Source: Amycolatopsis sp. NBC_00345 (GTDB taxonomy: Bacteria > Actinomycetota > Actinomycetes > Mycobacteriales > Pseudonocardiaceae). Taken from it: a DNA stretch of 64,000 nucleotides. Position 1 is the stretch's first letter, and the number at the start of each line of letters is the position of its first letter. The stretch covers positions 5,766,001 to 5,830,000 of the forward strand of contig NZ_CP107995.1 of assembly GCF_036116635.1 (NCBI RefSeq), written 5' to 3'. Positions 52,119-61,330 of this stretch are shown here, one piece after another. Position numbers and translations under genes: made by a program. The notes beneath the pieces were generated by a model. The model made no database searches. It worked only from the letters and a program-made list of their open reading frames with translations, and was not told where the DNA came from.

Positions 52119-53594
52119 TCAGCGCCGCCCATTCCAAAGGACGCGTTCGACGGCGTGGTCGTCGACGGTGGTGGCCGAGTCGGTGTCGAAACGCATGGCG
52201 ACGCGGTGACCCGGGGAGTAGGCGGGCCAGCCGGGGTCGCCGGTGGCGGCGAAGTCCACCCAGGCTTTGTGCATGGCGTCGGCCAATTGCCGCGGCGGCT
52301 GGTCTCCGAGCAAGGGCGCGAATCCGGGGTCGTCGAGATTGTCGAAGACGAAGGGGAGTTCGACGACATGGCAGGCGCCGAGCTTGTTGTCGAAGGCGGG
52401 CGAGCGCCAGGCGCATTCGTACACAAAGGTGCCCGGGTGTGCTTCCGCGAGGCGCAGCGCGGGAATCCGGTAGTACCAGTCGGTCACGATCGCGGAGAGC
52501 AGGTCGCCCGGGGTGGCGCCCGGGCGGCCGGTGCGATAACTGCGGACCGCGCGGAAGGCCGGCAGCCGATAGCGCAGCGCCGCGGCGTGGACGATGGGAG
52601 CGCTGATCTTCGCGTCGGCGCCGGTGGGGATCAGGAAGAGCCGGGCCTCCTCGCTGTTGGTGCCGATGAGCACGTCGACCTGCCGGCCCGCGCCCGCCGC
52701 GATGCGCTCGATGGGCGTGGCCGGCAGCAGGTCGCCGTCCACGACCGGCTCGAAGGGCATCACGTTGCGGGCGACCTCGCCCCACCGTTTTGTGCTCGGG
52801 CTCGCGATGACCTCCTGGCCGAGCTGCGCCTGCGCCGCGAGCAGCCGTGCCACGGGGACGCGGGCGATCGCCTCGCGGGTCGGCTCGACGTCCAGGATCG
52901 CGGCCAGCCGGGTGCCGATCAGCCGGGCGGTGGCCGGGGTGATGGTGCTGTGGCCGGCGCCGGACTCGGCGATGGCCCGGTGGAACAGGCCTTCCGCGGC
53001 GGGCATGGCGAGCAGGGTGCACACGCTCATCGCGCCGGCGGACTCGCCGAAGATGGTGACGTTGCCGGGGTCGCCGCCGAAGCCGCCGATGTTGTCGCGG
53101 ACCCAGGCCAGCGCGGCGATCTGGTCGAGCAGGCCGAGATTCGGGGTGCCCTGGCCGAACCAGAGGAAGCCGTCCGCGCCGAGCCGGTAGTTGAGGGTCA
53201 CCAGCACGACCCCGTCACGGGCGAAGCGGGTCCCGTCATAGCCGGAGAGCGAGCCGGAGCCACTGGTGAACGAGCCGCCGTGGATGAAGACCATGACCGG
53301 GAGCCGGCCGGCGGTGTCCGGGGTCCAGACGTTGAGGTTGAGGTAGTCGTCGCCGGGGATGACCACCCGGGGCGCCATCTCGGCCAGCGGTCCTTCCCCG
53401 CCGTCCTCTTGCGGCGCGGTGGGTCCGTAACGGGTGGCGTCGCGCGGCGCTGTCCACGGCTCGGGCGGCTGCGGCGGCTGGAAGCGGTTCGGGCCGACCG
53501 GCGGCGCGGCGTAGGGGATGCCTTTGAAGACAAGGACACCCTCGTCGGAGGCGTACCCGCGGACGTCCCCTTGTTTGGTGGTGACGCTGGTCAA
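52119..53594 (-). CDS. Type B carboxylesterase/lipase
   Basis: This 491-aa alpha/beta hydrolase has GIPYAAPPVGPNRFQPPQPP at the start, DDYLNLNVWTP, MVFIHGGSFTSGSG (oxyanion), FGESAGAMSVCTLLAMPAAE (catalytic Ser), GTNSEEARLF (acid) and CHVVELPFVF (His). There is no signal peptide. The unusual TTG start at 53594 is supported by CGGAGG upstream and by a TTGA overlap with the TetR stop. It is the second gene of a TetR-esterase operon. Confidence 0.9.
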   Translation of the reverse strand: MTSVTTKQGDVRGYASDEGVLVFKGIPYAAPPVGPNRFQPPQPPEPWTAPRDATRYGPTAPQEDGGEGPLAEMAPRVVIPGDDYLNLNVWTPDTAGRLPVMVFIHGGSFTSGSGSLSGYDGTRFARDGVVLVTLNYRLGADGFLWFGQGTPNLGLLDQIAALAWVRDNIGGFGGDPGNVTIFGESAGAMSVCTLLAMPAAEGLFHRAIAESGAGHSTITPATARLIGTRLAAILDVEPTREAIARVPVARLLAAQAQLGQEVIASPSTKRWGEVARNVMPFEPVVDGDLLPATPIERIAAGAGRQVDVLIGTNSEEARLFLIPTGADAKISAPIVHAAALRYRLPAFRAVRSYRTGRPGATPGDLLSAIVTDWYYRIPALRLAEAHPGTFVYECAWRSPAFDNKLGACHVVELPFVFDNLDDPGFAPLLGDQPPRQLADAMHKAWVDFAATGDPGWPAYSPGHRVAMRFDTDSATTVDDHAVERVLWNGRR

Positions 53595-54268
53595 TGGTCC
53601 TCCGTGAGGTCGCGTGGTCGGTTTCGGCGGTGCCCGGTTTCCGGGGTCGCGGCCTTGCGCGCGGCCGAGAGCGCACCGCCCGCGGCGTGCAGCATCAAGT
53701 CCAGCAACTGGTCCTGGGGGAGATCCCGCCGCACGAGCCAGTCCGCGAGAACGCCTTCGATGAACCCGATCCAGCCCCGGACGGCATAACGCACCACCTC
53801 GCTCTCCCGGATGGGCGGCAGGCCGAGCTCCACCCGGGCGTCGCTCATCCCGGCCAGCATCAGGTCGACCTGCTTCTGCCGGGCGCGCCCCATGATCTCC
53901 TGCAACTCCGGATCGGCCCCGGCGCCTTGGCCGAGCAGGATCCGCAGCGCCTCGCCGTAACTGTCCGCCCAGGTGATCAGCGCGGCGAGGACCGCGGCGG
54001 TCCGCTGCGCCGCGGGCACGCCGGGGTCCGGTGTCGTGCAGCGAGCCAGCTCCTCGGCGGCGGCACGGACGGTCTCGACGTACAGCGCGCGTTTACTGGG
54101 GAAGTAGTAGTACAGCAGGCCTTTGGCCAGCCCGGCCTCGGCGGTGATGTCGTCGATGGACACGTGGTCGTACCCGTGCCGGACGAACAGGCGTGTGCCG
54201 ACGTCGAGCAGCAGGACGCGGGGGTCGGGTTTCGCCGGTCGGGCACGCACCCGGGCTGGTCTTGGCAC
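53591..54268 (-). CDS. TetR-family transcriptional regulator
   Basis: This 225-aa protein has the HTH in about 15-62 (LFVRHGYDHVSIDDITAEAG, LAKGLLYYYFPSKRALYVE) and a ligand-binding domain ending RPRDLTEDH. GTG at 54268. It overlaps the esterase gene by 4 bp and is preceded by a perfect 40-bp palindrome that should be its binding site. It may also act on the divergent secretory lipase gene at 54462. Confidence 0.9.
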   Translation of the reverse strand: MPRPARVRARPAKPDPRVLLLDVGTRLFVRHGYDHVSIDDITAEAGLAKGLLYYYFPSKRALYVETVRAAAEELARCTTPDPGVPAAQRTAAVLAALITWADSYGEALRILLGQGAGADPELQEIMGRARQKQVDLMLAGMSDARVELGLPPIRESEVVRYAVRGWIGFIEGVLADWLVRRDLPQDQLLDLMLHAAGGALSAARKAATPETGHRRNRPRDLTEDH

Positions 54269-54281
54269 CGGTCGACCCTAA

Positions 54282-54321
54282 CAGTTTGAATCAGAGTCAA
54301 TATTGACTCTGATTCAAACTG
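54282..54321. promoter_or_regulatory. Perfect 40-bp palindrome upstream of TetR
   Basis: CAGTTTGAATCAGAGTCAAT (54282-54301) is followed at once by its exact complement (54302-54321). It begins 14 bp upstream of the TetR start, in an AT-rich island. TTTGAATCAGAGTCAA-type halves suit a TetR dimer or a pair of dimers. It also lies 141 bp upstream of the lipase gene. Confidence 0.8.
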
Positions 54322-54461
54322 GTGAGTAGCATCCTCCCGGTCGGCAGCCTGCGCAGTCTGTCGGTCAGCCGGCCCACACGAGTACGGGCACCGGTGGCCA
54401 GGGCGGGTGCCGGGGTTTCGTGACCGCATGTGACCGGTAAAGCTTCGGCCCTGGAGGCGTT

Positions 54462-55844
54462 ATGAAGCGTTCGTTGGCGACTGCCGCACTACTGACCGCA
54501 TGGGTGGTGACCGCGGCCGCAGGTCTTGTTCCCGCGCAAGCCACTCCGGCCCCCGCGAGCAGCTCGGGCGACGCGTTCTACACCCCGCCCGCCGGGTACG
54601 AGTCGGCCGCGCCGGGCACGATCCTGAAGTCACGGGAAACCCAGGCCTCGCTGTTCAGCCTGGTGCCACAGCGAGCGCAGGCGTGGCAGCTGCTGTACCG
54701 CACCACCGACCAGCTCGGGAATCCCGAAGCCACGGTTTCGACGGTGCTGCTGCCCGCTGGAGCGACGCCGGATCCGAAACGCCCGCTGGTCAGCTACCAG
54801 TACGCGACCGACAGCGCGGACCCGGACTGCGCGCCGTCCCGCACGATCACCGCCGGGAACCCGATCACCACCATCGCCGGGCAGGCCGAGATCCTCCTGG
54901 TGAACGCGCTGCTGGTGAAGGGGTACGCCGTCAGCATCCCCGACTACGAAGGCCCGAACGCCGCCTTCGGCGCGACTCGGCAAGCCGGGCAGGCGGTACT
55001 CGACGGAATCCGCGCGGCAGAGGGCTTCACACCGTTGGGCCTGGGCGGAAAGCAGACGCCGGTGGGGATGTTCGGCTATTCCGGCGGAGCCGTCGCCACC
55101 AACGGCGCCGCCGAAGCCCAGCCCGCCTACGCGCCCGAGCTCACCATCCGCGGCAGCGCGGCCGGCGGCTCCCTCGGAAACGATTTCCCCGGCGTCATCA
55201 CCAACTTCAACGGCGGCCCGTTCGCGAGCCTGGCCGCCAGCGCGATCGCCGGCCTGTCCGAGGCCTACCCGGCGATCACCGACGTGCTCCTGCAGTACGC
55301 CAACGACAAAGGCAAGAAGGCCATCGAGTCCCTGAAACACATGTGCGTGACGGAAGCGGCACTGAACTTCCTGTTCGCGAACATCGACACCTTCACGACG
55401 GTCCCGCTCGCCCAGTTGCTCGCCCTGCCCGAAGTCAAGCAGGTCATCGCGGACGACTCGCCCGGCCAGCACACCCCTGCGGCACCGATGTACCTGTACC
55501 ACGGTGTGTTCGACGAGGTCCTGCCCATCAAGGGCGTCGACAGCATGGTGCAGAACTTCTGTGCGAACGGGGCCACCATCACCTACAACCGCGACCTGCT
55601 CGCGGAACACGGGATCGCCCTGCTCACCGGGGTCGGCGGCGCGCTGAGCTGGCTGGACGACCGGCTTGACGGCCAGGCGCCGAACCCCGGCTGCCACACC
55701 AGCACCGTCCTGTCGGACATCTTCCAGCCCGGCACCGCCGAAGCCTTCGGCAGCCGGCTGATCTACGCCAACTTCCTGTCCCTGCTGGGACTTCCGGTCG
55801 GTCCTGCCGGTTTGTACGGACCTCCGGCCAACGCCACGAGCTGA
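54462..55844 (+). CDS. Secretory lipase (LIP family)
   Basis: This 460-aa exported hydrolase has a signal peptide ending near PAQA. FYTPPAGYESAAPGTILKSR is the usual mature start of this family. The nucleophile elbow is GYSGGAVA, the acid and His probably lie in YHGVFDEVLP and the C-terminal NPGCHTS. YATDSADPDCAPS supplies one of several cysteines. It degrades extracellular lipids or esters. It is divergent from the TetR-esterase operon, sharing the region with the 40-bp palindrome. Confidence 0.88.
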   Translation: MKRSLATAALLTAWVVTAAAGLVPAQATPAPASSSGDAFYTPPAGYESAAPGTILKSRETQASLFSLVPQRAQAWQLLYRTTDQLGNPEATVSTVLLPAGATPDPKRPLVSYQYATDSADPDCAPSRTITAGNPITTIAGQAEILLVNALLVKGYAVSIPDYEGPNAAFGATRQAGQAVLDGIRAAEGFTPLGLGGKQTPVGMFGYSGGAVATNGAAEAQPAYAPELTIRGSAAGGSLGNDFPGVITNFNGGPFASLAASAIAGLSEAYPAITDVLLQYANDKGKKAIESLKHMCVTEAALNFLFANIDTFTTVPLAQLLALPEVKQVIADDSPGQHTPAAPMYLYHGVFDEVLPIKGVDSMVQNFCANGATITYNRDLLAEHGIALLTGVGGALSWLDDRLDGQAPNPGCHTSTVLSDIFQPGTAEAFGSRLIYANFLSLLGLPVGPAGLYGPPANATS

Positions 55845-55862
55845 CCCGCGCCACCCGGCCGG

Positions 55863-56780
55863 TCAGGGCAGGTGCCGGACCTCGCCCGGGCCGGGGTCCG
55901 TGCGCAGCCGCGCGGCGTCCTGCCCGGGCGGGGCGCCGAACTGGCGGCGGTACTCCCGGTTGAACTGCGAGGGGCTGTCGTACCCGACGAGGTGCCCGAC
56001 GCCGGCGATGTCGCCCGCGTGGGAGACCAGCAGCGAGCGGGCTTCCTGGAGCCGGATGCGCTTCTGGAACTGCAGCGGGCTCATCGCGGTGACGGCGCGG
56101 AAGTGCCGGTGGAACGCGGAAGCGCTCATCCCGGCCAGCTGGGCGAGGGCCTCGATCCGGACCGGTTCGGCGTAGTTCTCCCGGATCCACCGGATGGCCC
56201 GGCCGACGTGGGACAGGGTGCTGTCGGCCAGGCCGGCTTGGCGGACCAGCCCGCCGTGCGGGCCGGTGAGCAGCCGCCAGACGATCTCGCGTTCCACCAT
56301 CGGGGCGAGCACGGGCGCGTCCTCGGGATGGTCGAGCAGCCGCAGTAGTCGGGTCACCGCGTCGAGCAGGTCGGGGCCGGCCTCGCCGGTCGCCATCGCG
56401 GGCAGTTCCGCCGCGGTCCGCGACCACCGGCCGGCGGGTGCGGCCAGCAGCAGCGGGGCGATCGTGGCCGGGCGCAGCGCCAGCCCCATGGCCAGCGAAG
56501 GGGCCTGCGGGCCGGCGTCGAGGAAGTGGCCGGTCACGGGCAGGTCGGTGGTGACCACCAGGCATTGTCCCGCCCGGTACTCGTACACCTGCTCACCGAG
56601 CAGCAGGCGTTTGCCGCCCTGGGCCATGACGACCAGCAGCGGCTCGGTCAGTGAGTGGTGCGGCTCCTCGCTGTCCACTTTAGACAGGTGCAGTCCGTCG
56701 ATCGGCGTCCGGCCGTCCGATCGGGCATGGGCCGCGATGCTGCCGCGGATCTCGTCGAGGAGACCGGAGGTGGTCTGCAT
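55863..56780 (-). CDS. AraC-family transcriptional regulator
   Basis: This 305-aa protein has an N-terminal AraC_N-type cupin-like domain (about 25-165; LLVVMAQGGKRLLLGEQVYE, YRAGQCLVVTTDLPVTG) and C-terminal double HTH (AIRWIRENYAEPVRIEALAQ, SASAFHRHFRAVTAMSPLQF, GYDSPSQFNREYRRQFG). It is divergent from an aldo/keto reductase gene, a frequent pairing for this AraC subgroup, and presumably activates it. Confidence 0.9.
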   Translation of the reverse strand: MQTTSGLLDEIRGSIAAHARSDGRTPIDGLHLSKVDSEEPHHSLTEPLLVVMAQGGKRLLLGEQVYEYRAGQCLVVTTDLPVTGHFLDAGPQAPSLAMGLALRPATIAPLLLAAPAGRWSRTAAELPAMATGEAGPDLLDAVTRLLRLLDHPEDAPVLAPMVEREIVWRLLTGPHGGLVRQAGLADSTLSHVGRAIRWIRENYAEPVRIEALAQLAGMSASAFHRHFRAVTAMSPLQFQKRIRLQEARSLLVSHAGDIAGVGHLVGYDSPSQFNREYRRQFGAPPGQDAARLRTDPGPGEVRHLP

Positions 56781-56933
56781 GCCTCACGGAAGCATCCCGG
56801 AGCGGCCTTGACAAGCCCGATCGGGGCGAGGCTGATCGGATCGGGCAATCATCGAAGCGGATCGACCTACCGTGGCCGGCCCGCTCGCGCTTCGATGAAG
56901 AGGACCATTTCGACCAGCACTGGAGCCATCCTC

Positions 56934-58016
56934 ATGTCGCTCGATCACTACGTCACCCTCGGCCGCTCCGGGCTCCGGGTCAGCCCGTTCGCCCTCGGCG
57001 CAATGACCTTCGGCGACGATCCCGGCAGCGTCGGGTGCGGCGTCGAGGAGTCGGAGAAGATCCTCTCGACCTATCTCGATCTCGGCGGGAATTTCGTCGA
57101 CACCGCGAACTTCTACACCAACGGCCACTCCGAGAAGATCCTCGGCGACTACTTCGCCGCACGCCCGGGGCAGCGCGAGCACGTGGTGCTGGCGTCGAAG
57201 TTCTTCTTCAACATGTTCCCCGGCGACCCCAACGGCGGTGGTGCCGGCCGCACGTCGATCATCGCCCAGCTCGACGAGTCGCTGCGCCGGCTGCGGACCG
57301 ACCACCTCGACCTGTACTGGTTGCACAATTGGGACCGGAACACCCCGATCGAGGAAACCCTGCGCACCCTCGACGACCTGGTCCGCGCCGGCAAGATCCG
57401 GTATATCGGCTTCTCCAACACCCCGGCCTGGGTCACGGCGCAGGCCCAGACCACGGCGTTGCTGAAGAGCTGGACCCCGCTGATCGCGCTGCAGGTCGAG
57501 TACTCCCTGCTGGCCCGCACCGTCGAGGGTGAACTCGCCCCGCTCGCGCTTGATCAGGGCCTGGCGCTGGTTCCGTGGGGCCCGCTCAAGAACGGCTTCC
57601 TGTCCGGCAAGTACCGGCGGGGCGCCCAGGTGGCCGACTCCGCTCGCACGGCGTTCATCGGCAGCCCCGACGAGGACCAGTTCACGGTCATCGACGCCGT
57701 GGCCGCCATCGCCGACGAGCTCGGCACCACCTCGGCCGCGGTGTCGCTGGCTTGGCTGCGGGCCAGGAAAGGCACCGTCGTGCCCATCGTCGGCGCCCGG
57801 CGCGTCGAGCACCTTCAGGACAATCTCGCCGCCCTCGAACTGGCCCTCACCCCCGATCACCTCCGCACCCTGGACGAGGTCTCGGCCCCGACCCTGGACT
57901 ACCCGGCCCCGATGCACGGCGCCGGCCGGGCGATGCTCCAGTTCGCCGGCGCCACCGTCGACGGCGAACCGTCCACTGTGTACCAAGCGCTACTGGCGAG
58001 CGACGTCCGGTACTGA
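56934..58016 (+). CDS. Aldo/keto reductase
   Basis: This 360-aa enzyme is paralogous to the one at 39384. VTLGRSGLRVSPFALGAMTF, catalytic Asp/Tyr in FVDTANFY, Lys in VLASKF, His in YWLHNWD, and a C-terminal VPIVGARRVEHLQDNL cofactor stretch are present. ATG at 56934 follows GGAG; an in-frame ATG at 56895 is possible. It is divergent from the AraC gene. Confidence 0.9.
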   Translation: MSLDHYVTLGRSGLRVSPFALGAMTFGDDPGSVGCGVEESEKILSTYLDLGGNFVDTANFYTNGHSEKILGDYFAARPGQREHVVLASKFFFNMFPGDPNGGGAGRTSIIAQLDESLRRLRTDHLDLYWLHNWDRNTPIEETLRTLDDLVRAGKIRYIGFSNTPAWVTAQAQTTALLKSWTPLIALQVEYSLLARTVEGELAPLALDQGLALVPWGPLKNGFLSGKYRRGAQVADSARTAFIGSPDEDQFTVIDAVAAIADELGTTSAAVSLAWLRARKGTVVPIVGARRVEHLQDNLAALELALTPDHLRTLDEVSAPTLDYPAPMHGAGRAMLQFAGATVDGEPSTVYQALLASDVRY

Positions 58017-58046
58017 TGTTTCCCCGGGGCGGCGAGCGCTCGCCGC

Positions 58047-58346
58047 GATCACCCGTACTACCTGCCGGCGTCACCCGCGGCGGTCCGCCGTTACTACGCC
58101 GAGCTCGACACGACACTCGGCGCGGACGCCGAGCTGGCCGGGCTGCGGTCGGCCGCCGGGCCGAAGATCAGCGGGGAGACCACGGCCCGTGTCGCCGAGT
58201 ACGTCGCCGCGTCACCCGCGGGTTTCGCCGTCTGCTCCGGGAACGACGTCGAGTTCGCGCACGTCGTGCGGGCCGGCGGCGCCGGTACCACCTCCGGTGT
58301 GTCCACCGCGAGGCGAACGGGTAGCCGCGTCAGCGCTCGTCGGTGA
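58047..58346 (+). pseudogene. Dihydrodipicolinate synthase-family fragment
   Basis: About 99 codons read as part of a DapA/N-acetylneuraminate-lyase-type aldolase: YYLPASPAAVRRYYAELDT, GPKISGETTARVAEYVA, FAVCSGNDVEFAHVVRAGGA and GTTSGVSTA. A segment between the last parts, including the Schiff-base Lys strand, is missing, as are both ends. No start codon or ribosome site is evident. It borders the mobile block, so truncation by transposition is likely. Confidence 0.55.
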
Positions 58347-58352
58347 GGCGGT

Positions 58353-58610
58353 TCACCGTGTCTCGCTGGTCGCCAGCTGCCCGGTCTCGACGTCGCCGAC
58401 CGCGGCGAGACGTTCGCGCACCCGGCAGGCCGCCATCACGTGCCGCGTGGCAGTGGCGACGGTGCGAGATCCGCGTAACGCCTTGCCGTCGACGGTGATC
58501 GCCCACTGGCCTGTCGCATCGCTTTGTCGAGTTTGGACGATGGGGTGGCGGCGACGCCGGCGCTGAGCAACGCCGCGATCATCGCGGCCGGGACTCTGCG
58601 GTAGCAGACT
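58353..58610 (-). pseudogene. ISAs1-family transposase relic
   Basis: Minus-strand pieces in two frames resemble the N-terminal part of ISAs1-type transposases: SKLDKAMRQ, then after a frameshift QWAITVDGKALRGSRT and RHVMAACRVRERL. ITVDGKALRGSRT is the family's first catalytic Asp motif. The rest of the gene is gone and no ends were found. Confidence 0.5.
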
Positions 58611-59503
58611 GCGGTTTTCTCAGTAACGTAATAGTTGGATATGAAGATTATTTGTTCACTCGATTCGGTGACGTTTTCAATGGGTGGCGTCGGTAGAATT
58701 ACAGGGTGAGCTGCTATGGGGATTCTTCTTTGCATGACGCTTCCGATGTTTTGTCTCGGATTCATGAACGGGCCATTCGAGTGGCGCAGCTGGAGGCCGA
58801 GCAGGCTGCTGATGTCGCGTTGTTCGCGGCGACAGGTGGTTCTGCCCGGTCCGTCGCGGCCGAGTTGGCGTTGGAGTTGTCGATGACAGAACGGCGCACC
58901 GGGGCCGATGTCGCGTTGGCGCAGGCACTGACAACCCGGCTCCCGGCAACGTTCGCGGCGTTCCAGCGTGGGGAGATCGATGGTTTCAAAGCGCGAATGA
59001 TATTCGAGCCGACCATCGCCTTGTCCGATGAAATGGCTCGCCAGGTCGACGCTATTGTGGCGACCCGGTTGACGGGGAAGAATCCGTCGTCGTTACGGGC
59101 CGCCGTGAATCGGGTGGTGCAGAAGGTGGACGCCGAAGGATATGAGCGAAGATCCCGGGCGCGGCGGCGCGATCGCAGTGTGTGCCTGGTTCATCAGGAC
59201 GAGACCATGTCCACGTTGCTGTGTGATCTGCCCGTGGAACAAGCCTCGGCGATCTACACCTCCCTCGACCACCAAGCACGGAAGCTCCGTCGCGGAGGCG
59301 AGTCCCGGACACTGGATCAACTGCGCTCGGATGTCCTGGTTGATCGGCTGCTGAACCGGGCGCCGGGCGAGAGCGGCATCAAGCCCGTTGTCTATGTCTA
59401 TGTGGACCTTTTGACGCTGGCCGGGTTGAACGAGGATCCCGCCGAGTTGTCGGGTTGTGGCACGGTTCCGGCGTGGCTGGCGCGGGCGCTCGCGGCGGAC
59501 TCG

Positions 59504-60919
59504 GGCGTGTCATGACAACCGTGTAAGTCAGAGGTGTACCAAGATCGACTCGCTGGTTTGGCGGTCGGAAAGGACACCGAGTGACTCAGGACACATCGTC
59601 TCGTGAGGGTGACGAGACGGCGGCGCGGCGGCTCGCGGACGCGTTCTCGCCGTCTGCGATTGACGCGTTGCTGAAGGACGCGAAATCGGCCGGCACGCCG
59701 ATCGACGGCGTGGACGGCCTGCTGAATCAGATGACCAAAGCGGTGCTGGAACGCGCTTTGCAGGCCGAGTTGACCGACCATTTGGGCTACGATGCCGGTG
59801 ACCCGGCAGGTCATGGGTCCGGAAATTCTCGTAACGGAAAGTCCCGGAAAACTGTGTCGACCACGAATGGCCCGGTCGATATTGAGGTACCTCGTGACCG
59901 GAATGGCTCGTTCGAACCGGCTATCGTGCCGAAACGAGCACGGCGTATCGGCAACATTGATGACATGATCCTGTCGCTCTATTCGCGCGGTATGACGACA
60001 CGTGATATCGAGGCGCATTTACGTGAAGTGTATGGCGTGAACGCGTCTCGGGAATTGATCTCGAATATCACCGACGTGGTGGTCGACGAGATCAAAGCAT
60101 GGCAATCGCGCCCGCTGGACGAGGTTTATCCGATCCTGTATGTCGACGGAATCCGGATCCGGGTCAAGGACAACGGGGTCGTCACCACCAAGGTCGCTTA
60201 CCTGGCCATCGGGGTCGACGTGGACGGCCGCAAGCACGCCCTGGGATGCTGGATCCAGGACACCGAAGGAGCGAAGTTCTGGCAGAAAGTCTTGTCCGAC
60301 CTGCGTAACCGAGGTGTCAAGGACATCCTCATCGCCTGCTGCGACGGACTGACTGGCCTGCCCGACGCGATTCACGCGATCTTCCCGGACACTGTCGTGC
60401 AGACTTGTGTTGTGCACGTCATCCGCAACGCGATGCGATTCGTGTCCTACGGCGACCGCAAGAAGATCGTCAAAGCGATGAAAGAAATCTATACCGCACC
60501 CACTCTCGAAGCAGCCGAGCTCGGCCTGGCCGAATTCGACAAACAATTCGGTACCCAATACCCGGGCGCTGTCGACGTGTGGCACAACGCATGGGACGAG
60601 TTCATCCCATTCCTCGACTACCCACCCGAACTCCGCAAAATCGTCTACACCACCAACGCCATCGAGTCTATCAACTTCCAACTCCGCAAAATCACCAAGA
60701 ATCGCGGCCACTTCCCCGACAAAGACGCCGCAATGAAACTTCTCTACCTCGGACTCCGCAACATATCCAGTCAACGCGGTGGTGAATCAGGAACCGGAAC
60801 ACGCGGCTGGAAGGTGGCACTCAACACACTGATCGACATCTTCCCCGGACGCATACTCTTCTGATAACCTACAAATGTAAGCAATCACCTCTAGCTTACA
60901 CAAAAAAAGTGACAGGCTC
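59504..60919 (+). mobile_element. IS256-family insertion sequence with 9-bp target duplication
   Basis: A 1416-bp element lies between two copies of GCGGACTCG (59495-59503 and 60920-60928). Its ends are related inverted repeats (GGCGTGTCATGAC on the left, GAGCCTGTCAC on the right read inward), sharing a TGTCA core. It carries one intact transposase gene. The perfect target duplication points to a recent insertion. Confidence 0.85.
59581..60864 (+). CDS. IS256-family transposase
   Basis: This 427-aa DDE transposase is of the mutator type. Predicted catalytic residues are Asp189 (LYVDGIRI), Asp255 (CCDGLTGLP) and Glu362 (TTNAIESIN), with spacing (66 and 107) typical of the family. NRNGSFEPAIVPKRARR, LSLYSRGMTTRDIEAHLREV and NRGHFPDKDAAMKLLYLGLR are family hallmarks. 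GTG at 59581 follows AAAGGA. The codon use is less GC-rich than the host genes. It appears full-length and potentially active. Confidence 0.95.
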   Translation: MTQDTSSREGDETAARRLADAFSPSAIDALLKDAKSAGTPIDGVDGLLNQMTKAVLERALQAELTDHLGYDAGDPAGHGSGNSRNGKSRKTVSTTNGPVDIEVPRDRNGSFEPAIVPKRARRIGNIDDMILSLYSRGMTTRDIEAHLREVYGVNASRELISNITDVVVDEIKAWQSRPLDEVYPILYVDGIRIRVKDNGVVTTKVAYLAIGVDVDGRKHALGCWIQDTEGAKFWQKVLSDLRNRGVKDILIACCDGLTGLPDAIHAIFPDTVVQTCVVHVIRNAMRFVSYGDRKKIVKAMKEIYTAPTLEAAELGLAEFDKQFGTQYPGAVDVWHNAWDEFIPFLDYPPELRKIVYTTNAIESINFQLRKITKNRGHFPDKDAAMKLLYLGLRNISSQRGGESGTGTRGWKVALNTLIDIFPGRILF

Positions 60920-61330
60920 GCGGACTCGAACTCGGTGTGGCGGCGGATCATCACCGAATCTGATACCGGGCAGGTGCTCAGTGTCGGCCGGACCCGCTAC
61001 CGGCCACCCGCCGCGCTCGCGGACCTGGTGCAGGTGCGGGACCGGGTGTGCCAGCACCCGGGCTGTCGTCGTCCGTCGCAGTTCAGCGATATCGACCACA
61101 CCCGGGACTTCGCACAGGGCGGCCAGACCGCCGAAGACAACCTTGGCCCGCGTTGTCGGCGACACCATCGCCTCAAAGATGAACCAGGCTGGTCCTGCAC
61201 CACGGCGCCTGGCGGTGAAGGCACGATCACCACACCGACCGGGCGGGTGTATGCGACAACGCCACCGCCACTGCACGAGAGCCGGGCGAGAGACACCGCA
61301 GGCGGGGCCGGGCGCGAGGCAGCCGCCTGA

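Larger units (their letters stand above)
58706..61330 (+). pseudogene. DUF222 / HNH endonuclease domain protein, copy 2, split by an IS256-family element
   Basis: The 5' part (58706-59503, 266 codons) and 3' part (60929-61330) flank the insertion exactly at a codon boundary. Joining them restores 399 aa, against 395 in copy 1; the extra residues are near the N terminus (MSCYGDSSLHDASDVLS versus MSCFRDAASDVLS). The HNH motifs (CQHPGC, DHTRDFAQGG, CRRHHRLK) are intact downstream. As it stands the first part reads into the IS and stops after three codons. GTG start at 58706. Confidence 0.88.

Noticed and set aside
59504..60919. Class IV intron-like or intein element interrupting the nuclease gene
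   Set aside because: The 9-bp target duplication, inverted ends and DDE transposase identify an IS256-family insertion.
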